In this document: positions 57,365 to 64,000 of the stretch, in pieces | Layout: every line of letters begins with the position of its first letter | Position numbering within the stretch: position 1 is the stretch's first letter | Translations under genes and position numbers: made by a program | NCBI GenBank assembly: GCA_964017145.1 | Contig: OZ024849.1 | Location: 1,488,001-1,552,000 of the forward strand | Direction: 5' to 3' | Length of the DNA stretch: 64,000 nucleotides | Origin: Agrocybe praecox | Lineage: Eukaryota > Basidiomycota > Agaricomycetes > Agaricales > Agrocybaceae | The notes under the pieces: model-generated | What the model saw: the letters and a program-made list of their open reading frames with translations, nothing else | Databases searched by the model: none | What the model was told of the DNA's origin: nothing

Positions 57365-59804
57365 ATGCATACTATTATTTCCGATCAAATTAACGACGAT
57401 GAAACGGAGCATTCCGCAGAACAACCTGAAGTGCTGGTGGGCAGCTCGGCGTTTTTGATGGCCTCCAGTGCGCTGATACATACCTTGGTCGCAGAACCAG
57501 GACGGAGAACCTAAATTATGGAATATTTATGATGCGTTTCGATACGCCCCTGAAAAGCCTAATGACGACTCTTGGACTATTCTATTAAAACCTTTGTTGG
57601 AACAAGACCAGAAGCAGTGCAACGTATGGAAAGATGAGGTCGAAAACCTCTTGATTTTTGTAGGCTATTACATCAAACTCAATATGCTGCATCTATGCTC
57701 ACATAGCTCCAGGCTGGTCTCTTCTCTTCCGTCGTAACATCTTTCATTGTTGAGTCTTACAAGAACTTGCAACCCGACCCAAACGACGCAATAATCGGTT
57801 TATTATCTCGCATTGCAACTAGCATCGAAACCTCTGGCAATAATGGATCGAGCGCGTCTCGAGTACTTCAATCAACCTTTGTTCCAACTTCATCAGACAT
57901 CAGGGTCAATGTCCTGTGGCTCACAAGCTTAGTCCTAAGCCTCACCACGGTCCTTATCGGAATAATCTGCCTGCAATGGCTCCGAGAACACCAATCTTAC
58001 CCCAGCCTCTCGCCAAAGGAGGCATACGCCCTTCTTCATATGAGGACACAAAGTCTGCGTGAATGGCACGTTCCAAGGATATTTAGGGCACTCCCTCTTC
58101 TTCTCCAGGCTGCCCTCGTGCTGTTCCTCGTCGGCCTAATTGATTTTCTTTCACCTTTTGGGAAGAAAATCGTCATCCCAGTTTCAATCATCATCGGTCT
58201 TACCTTGTTGTTTCTATTGTACACATCCTTATATCCTGCTATCGAAGGCATTATTCTCTTCGTCCAAATCACTTACTTTCGGCTGAAGGAAGAGCCACCC
58301 ACTCCCTGTCCTTACAAAAGTCCACAGGCATACATCTCCTTGAACCTTGTTGCAGTGGCTTTTAGGATCTTTCATCGACTACATACGTCTTTGAAAGAAT
58401 TCTTTTCCAGTGATGCCAATGTTTTATCGAGGAGTAAAAAACAAATAATTGGAAGCCAGGCACTTTTTCGCATCTACAAATCATACGATCGTCTAGGAAC
58501 ATGGACCGAGTATGATTCAACTTGGCTTTCGATACGAGATGCATACGGGTATGCCATACGCCCGTCACTTACAGAAGATGGGGAGTCTACTGTAAGGACT
58601 CTATCAGAAGACATCTTTCCGATGTTCGACCTTGTCCGCCCAATTATTGGTAACATCTGCAACCGAACTCACAAGAATAACGATAACACACTCGCTGCCG
58701 AATACCATTGCATATCGGAAATTTCAGAAGCATTAAGTGTAACGCAGCTAAATTTGTCCTGGCAGGATTTCCAACCTCAGAATGACTATTTTCAAGACTT
58801 ATTGGCTTTTCACCAGTCCAGTGACGTTGAGTTCCCGCGACTATCGAACGTGTTCAGGATCCCCTACATGCAATTTTACAATAGTAATTACTCAGACGTC
58901 GCTGATCTGGACAAGGTAGCAAAAGCTTTTCATCATGAAAATCTGCACATATTCGCCAATAGAGTACTACAGCAAAATAGGGATAATAAAACATTTCTCC
59001 ATCATAGACTCGAAATCAAGCTGCGATTATTAGGCTACTTCCACCTGGAAACACGCGGACTTCGTGTCCCTCCCTCAGATCATCCATTCGCACAGCATTT
59101 CCCCCCATGTTTGTGGATCGAATTCAATTCATTGCAAGGTTCTTCTAACGAACCATACGGTATGTGTTTACTAACGAAATCATAGTTATTCTGCTCACGG
59201 CTCTTATAAACTATACTCAGAATTCTACTGGCAATTCGCTCTTCTGATTACAAATATTTTTGGAAGGATCAGTGAAATAAAGGTCGTCGATACTTATAGC
59301 CCTGGCCACATTCAGTCATCTTCTAGATTGCTGTATCAACACCTCCCACACTTATTACGAAGCACGCGTCGAACCATTAGAAATATTTCTACTCTATGGT
59401 CCGGACCAAGCCACAACCATCCATTGTGCCAGAGGATTGTGGCCAAATTCAACAGCACATTCCCGTTTATTAATGAACGCCTCCAACAAGAACTGTCCCA
59501 TCCCGATTTTGATACCCACCCCAGCTTGTTATTTTACACAGCATCCCTCTATGTCAAGGCTTTATCAACTGTCTACCGCAACCGCGAAGTTAGGGTTCTT
59601 TCGGAAACGTTGAAATTATACAAACAAAAGACCATAGATCTTGGGGTATACAATTCCGACTTGGAAAGACTACTCCGACCCCACGTCATATATGGTCCAA
59701 ATGCGTTTTCTCAAGAATGGTGGAAATTCCTGAATTTTCCTCCCCGATCTATACCTACGCAGCCAGCTTCGGATAATTCCGAATCGTTGCCGAGGAGTGT
59801 CTAG
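57365..59804 (+). CDS. DUF6535 multi-pass membrane protein (about 753 aa)
   Basis: Exons are 57365-57430, 57495-57659, 57713-59159 and 59221-59804; the coding length is 2262 nt. The protein has DGEPKLWNIYDAFRYAPEK, then LLIFAGLFSSVVTSFIVES, YKNLQPDPNDAIIGLLSRIA, VNVLWLTSLVLSLTTVLIGI, ICLQWLREHQSYPSLSPKEA, and RALPLLLQAALVLFLVGLID, the signature of the DUF6535 family of basidiomycetes. Four hydrophobic segments make up the N-terminal third; the remaining 450 residues are soluble-looking and variable. The apparent stop at 59185 is removed by a 61-nt intron (GTATGT donor, CTAAC branch-like string, TCAG acceptor), after which the frame runs to 59804. The function of the family is unknown, and it is expanded in mushroom genomes. 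The start is the first ATG that joins in phase; an upstream ATG at 57233 is possible. Confidence 0.82.
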
Positions 59805-60144
59805 GGAATGAAATTCCTTGACAATCCCAATAAAGAAATTGTTAACATAAATAGCGAACTATTCAAACACCGACTCTCTCACAACTGTGCAACTAAATCG
59901 AACAATGACAACCTCCGTGGATGTATCTCAGCAAAACGCTACGGCTGGGGAGGATTTCAGTTATATATATGATGCATATGGTTGGGTGAAAAAGGTTCCT
60001 TGGGATTAAATGATCACCCTGGGGCCTGAGAGCCCAGGTGGCTACGCTACATATAATGGGTCCTCCGTTAAATTAAATTGAGTCATAACATCTTGTATAT
60101 AAACTTCGAATACATTTGTTCTGCAATCAAAACCATACCAGGCT
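59805..60144. other. Spacer, convergent 3' ends
   Basis: About 340 nt between convergent genes. It holds 3' UTRs only, and nothing else is seen. Confidence 0.45.
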
Positions 60145-61654
60145 TCAGATTGTCAATCCCAAAGTCTCCCTGCGCGATTTGGAATTGGCGTCGAAGTAGG
60201 GTTTCTCGCCAAGGCCGGCGACACGGTACCCCTCTCTCAGGCCATCGTAGTCGGTTCTAAGGGAACACGCGTCAGATGATCCCAAAGCTGGGTATTATTG
60301 AGAGACATACGTAACATTGTGGAACGTCGACCTGTTATCCCAGATCGCAACGTCGTTCTTACCCCAGCGATATCTGACTTGGAGGTCGTGGTTGTCGCTA
60401 ATATGGCAGAATAGATATTCGAGAACGTTGTCGGATTCGTCTGGAGTCAGTTCGACAATTCTGCGGGTGAAACTATTCCAACAGCACCATTGTTATAGAT
60501 GAAGAGGCATGTGTCATTGGCTACCCACAATTTATTGACGAATAATCCTTTGAAACCAGTGACTGGGTTGGTTCTAATGACGGGGCTGGACAATACATTT
60601 TCAGTATCACTTCCCAACAGCCTAGATATGTAGTTACGACTTACTGAACTGCGCTCAGGTCACTACCTACATTCAGAGGTGCTCCGCGAGGGCCCTCAGG
60701 GACCGTTTTTCCTTGTGCTTCCAGGATCTGTATAAAAATTGGAATCAGTTAATTAACCCACAAGATATAATATTACCTCTTGCCACACACCTCCTTGATG
60801 AACTCTGCCTTGTGGACAGCAGTCAAGCCCTCCAAAAACTTCTGATATGCGGGCGAAAGTCTATCATATGCCTCGTATGCACTTGATTTGAGATGTTAAG
60901 TTCGACAAGCATCGAATGAGAGACTCGTATCTTACCTCGCCCACTAAGATGAGCATTGGAATATATTATGAGCATAGGTAAACGCGCTAGTTCCGTGGGT
61001 ACTTACGACGGTATCACCCCCAGCTATGCAGTATTCAGACAATTCATTTGAAGAATACATTATTTAAAAGCTCACCGCCAGGAGGGAGAGTGTGGATCTT
61101 GAGGATCTACGTATAAGGGAAGTAATAAATAAACAAGCATTTTCAAAGACGAGGAAGCATAAACGTACCGCGTAATCAGAAGGAATTGGCTCGAACGTGA
61201 TATCAGAGTGCCATCCTTGACTTGCGCGTCTTCGTTCTTGTGGATACTCAGCCCGACTGTAGAGAACAGTGTATGTTCAACACCAGAGAAAACAAAGGTA
61301 GGCGATGAATACTTACAAGGCCGAAGAAATCAAAGTGACATCTGTTCCATGTGGGGCGTCGTCCGGGGTAAGAGGAAGTCTGTTTAGCTTGGACGTTTCG
61401 GGTTTGCCAGATAACTCGCCGAGGCGCGTTGCAAGTTCCTTCTGCTGCTCAATGGTAAGGTTTTGTTCCTTGAAGAAAACGACACCACGATGAGATATCA
61501 AGGTCGCCAGGTCTTTGATAACTTGGTCAGAATTTGGGCCAGTTAGGAGTTCAGACAACTGGACAGATTTATCATTGAAAACTGTCCCAATGTGTCGTGT
61601 GGAGTCGTAAGTCTCGTAGTTGCTGAGAGAGCCCAGGAAAGAAGGGAGAGCCAT
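60145..61654 (-). CDS. TauD/JLP1-type Fe(II)/2-oxoglutarate-dependent dioxygenase
   Basis: This family splits sulfonates such as taurine or isethionate (releasing sulfite) with 2-oxoglutarate and O2, or hydroxylates related acids. The multi-exon gene starts at the ATG at 61652-61654 (MALPSFLGSLSNYETYDSTR). Visible: RGVVFFKEQNLTIEQQKELA, the first metal ligands in GWHSDITFEPIPSDYA (H-x-D), LKIHTLPPGGDT, TNPVTGFKGLFVNKFF, RRIVELTPDESDNVLEYLF, and the distal histidine region in DVAIWDNRSTFHNVTTDYDG, which also carries the Arg that binds 2-oxoglutarate nearby. The C-terminus EGYRVAGLGEKPYFD is typical. Splices at about 60305 and 60480 join these blocks in phase, and no lesion was found. Family is firm; sulfonate preference is inferred from the neighbouring DAL5-type transporter gene. 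Confidence 0.9.
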
Positions 61655-63500
61655 TGGTGAATATTCGAGCAGTGATGAGTATGAAGTGCAAAAAGGGTCC
61701 TCACTTTTAAGATAGTTTATATACCTAGAGTAATTAGCTGTGGTTTCTGCAACGAGATAGAAACCACGTACCCTGATGAGCGGAGCGGCGCTAACTCGAC
61801 TTCGGACGCGACATCCGTCCTCGAAATCGATAGCACAACAGCTTCGACGCACATTATCACCACTCGACTCTTTTCATTGTTCTATATTCCTGTACGAAGC
61901 TTTCGAACACACGCTCTCGACGATTCTTGCTTTTATTTCGCAATGTACGAACCAAATTCAGCTCTACATCTTCGACGTTGATAGGAGTTGTTCAGACTAC
62001 TAGTAATTTGCAGGCATCAAGAACTATGAAACCAGACCTTCGCCTCGTCTTCTCGCAGCTCTTAGACACTCGTACGCTCCTCGAACCTTCGTTAGTCAAC
62101 GCTCGCTTGTCTTTCGATACTGCGCCTAGCCATTTGACTACCCATCGTAATCTCTCCGAAACTCTCCTCTAACCTCGAAGACGTATCGAAGCTTCATTGA
62201 ACCGCCCGAACTAAACTCGTCGCACACTCGAGCATCGCAGAACTAGAGTGGGTTGTGTTTTGGCACGGCCATTCGAGTCTCGAGCTCATCAATGCATAAA
62301 TAAAAAAAGGTGCACATCACCACGCCATAGGATGAAGAGTATAGGTCCCCAGATTAAGTATTGGCTGATAGCATGACAATGTAATCAGGACGAAAAGACG
62401 GCAGTATCAAGGTCTGCAGTGTTAGCGAAGTGTCAGGATTCGGGGTTTAAGAAGAGTAGTTTTTCGTCAGGTTAAGACGAGTCCTTATTCTAAGGTCTCG
62501 GCGTATAAAGCCGGTCTCGGTTAATAATCGTCGCGGACCGAGCACCGTAAGACGCGTCGCGCGCTCAAGCTCAAGCTCCAAGTCTTTCTTCCGCCGTCCT
62601 GCCAGTGGTCATCATTCTCCATATTGCATACATGACACATAGTAGAGAGCGTGTACTCCTGCACGGTAGCCGATAACCGAACTCAAAAGCAGCGAAGATA
62701 ACCGATTTCAACAGCACATATATAAAACTTTCAACGTGGTTGAATAACACCTAGGCGCATCTCTGAAAGATCCACCCATAATCACATATGTGCATAAGAA
62801 AGTCGCACCATGGCCGGTCTTATTGGCTCAGCGGAGGGATTCTCGCCTACAAACTGGGAGGCAGACTAAGGCAGACTAACCAAAGGCTGCACTCCAGCTG
62901 GCAAGCACATAAAGCTGTGACAGTATAAGTAATGGTAAGATAGGATACCATTTACATTGATCTGTCGTATGTCTCTTTCTTTTGGTTCAAAAACTTCATT
63001 CAATAATGCTGTGTCATCTATAGGAGGCCGCAATATATACAAAGGTCATTTAGAAAATGATAACTTGTTTTACAAACGTCACACCAGACGATACAAGACC
63101 GGTGAAAATTGTCGCGAAACGTCAAACTCGTTTCCTGCGGCGTCTAGCAATGCTGAAATTCCTTCTTTACGTGTCGCAGCTACGCACCGATATCTGTCCC
63201 GGCGCTGGCGAATACGTTAATGGGATTGTGCTCGCACATACACGGAATTAAGCTGCACTTCCTGATCTTCTGGGCCAAAAGAGAGCATACATCAGGATGT
63301 ACGTTATTGTTGGCAGCACAGTACTTGAACATCGTTTTCCTTCTGCACTTCGAAAACTCACAGCAAGGTGCGAGTTCCTGGTTCTATCACTGCACAAACT
63401 TGAACTTTTTCGCTCGGCGATTTATATAAGAACTAGGTTGCTACTGCTATGGACCCAACACTTTCGTATCATCATAAAGCTCTGAACATGGCCACAAGCA
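61655..63500. other. Divergent intergenic region with repeat-like strings
   Basis: No gene is supported. It separates the dioxygenase from the MFS gene that reads the other way. It holds a 20-bp tandem of GGCAGACTAA at about 62862-62881, several GGTCTCGG-type strings at 62490-62560, and at 62403-62432 a copy of a string also found at 57190-57219. Confidence 0.45.
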
Positions 63501-64000
63501 ATGGATGATTCGCAATGCCATCCCACTGCGTCCGGCACTGATATCAGTAATAATAAAGATTCGATATGCTCTATGGCACTCTCAGAGATGGATTTAATGG
63601 TGACGGAAGTCGAACCCATGTCTGATGAGGAGTTTCAGCGCAAGACAAAGGCCATAATGTATGTGTTGTCCCTCACAGCAACGGTTCGGACCTATTGACA
63701 CCCCATTTACTACAGCCGTAAAGTCGATTGGAGAATTCTGCCTCTTCTTGGGACCTTATCTGCGCTTTCGTCGATTGATGGTTCCAATCTCGAACTTGCA
63801 CGGGCTGTAGGGATGGATCACGCACTCATAGGTGTTTCCTTTGTGAGCTAAAAGCGTACGTTCACCTTCTATGTGCAGCATCTGAACGTTGGGGCACGGT
63901 ACAGCATTGTCTCGTTCATATTTTGTTTCGTATGTTTTATTGTGAGTATGGATCATCGGCATTCAAGCCACGCGATTTACATTCCATGATTTATCCCATA
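63501..64000 (+). CDS. Allantoate-permease-type MFS transporter, 5' part only
   Basis: Exons are 63501-63658, 63716-63833 and 63879-63941, then a GTGAGT donor at 63942 leads out of the window. The start is MDDSQCHPTASGTD. A conserved EEFQRKTKAIIRKVDWRILP block leads into the first transmembrane helix (LLGTLSALSSIDGSNLELAR), followed by HLNVGARYSIVSFIFCF, the start of helix 2. This order (DEEFQRK...VDWRILP...SNLELARAVGM) matches the DAL5/anion-cation-symporter branch of the fungal major facilitator superfamily, which imports allantoate, ureidosuccinate, nicotinate and, in yeast, sulfonates (Soa1). The gene is divergent from the dioxygenase. Substrate cannot be read from this fragment. The frame is closed across both introns, with no lesion. 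Confidence 0.8.

Noticed and set aside
59160..59220. Apparent early stop at 59185 in the DUF6535 gene
   Set aside because: A 61-nt intron with GTATGT donor and CAG acceptor removes it, and the frame then continues to 59804.

Overview
The window looks like nuclear DNA of a filamentous basidiomycete, most likely an agaricomycete mushroom. The genes are cut by many introns of about 50-60 bases with GT...AG ends, and the protein repertoire fits: a class I hydrophobin, a DyP-type peroxidase, a DUF6535 membrane protein, F-box/LRR-like proteins, a priB-like Zn2Cys6 regulator and an MLKL/HeLo-like helical-bundle protein. Nothing points to a bacterium, virus, plasmid, organelle or CRISPR locus. I rebuilt most multi-exon genes by eye from reading frame, splice signals and family resemblance, so boundaries are predictions.

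Layout. 1-5 kb: a small secreted protein cut by the left edge, a gene-poor stretch, a tiny gene with an overlapping uORF, and ATG22. 6-8 kb: the CAAX protease STE24. 8-20 kb: two single-exon F-box/LRR-like genes flank three tandem alpha/beta-hydrolase paralogues, with an ornithine-cyclodeaminase-like gene inside the array and an MLKL-like gene after it. 20-28 kb: a DRY_EERY/SURP-like splicing-type protein, a large unrecognised acidic membrane protein and a SigF-type NTF2-like protein. 28-34 kb: a FAH-family hydrolase with a signal peptide, RRP45 and TRM112 back to back, and a DyP peroxidase. 34-38 kb is gene-poor. 38-44.5 kb: a large Zn2Cys6 transcription factor gene whose zinc cluster is split by long introns. 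44.5-49 kb is gene-poor. 49-53 kb: a single-exon coiled-coil protein and a Rieske plus DUF455 fusion. 54 kb: hydrophobin. 56-60 kb: a decayed LRR-like gene and a DUF6535 gene. 60-64 kb: a TauD/JLP1-type dioxygenase, and, cut by the right edge, the start of an allantoate-permease-type MFS transporter.

Housekeeping genes (ATG22, STE24, RRP45, TRM112) are mixed with lineage-specific and accessory genes. Three groupings may be functional: the hydrolase array with the cyclodeaminase-like gene; the divergent RRP45/TRM112 pair, both serving RNA or ribosome maturation; and the divergent dioxygenase/DAL5-type transporter pair, which resembles a sulfonate uptake and desulfonation module. The most unusual structures are the hydrolase array with its invariant exon lengths, the 34-nt micro-exon holding two zinc ligands of the transcription factor, and the 1130-residue membrane protein that I cannot assign.
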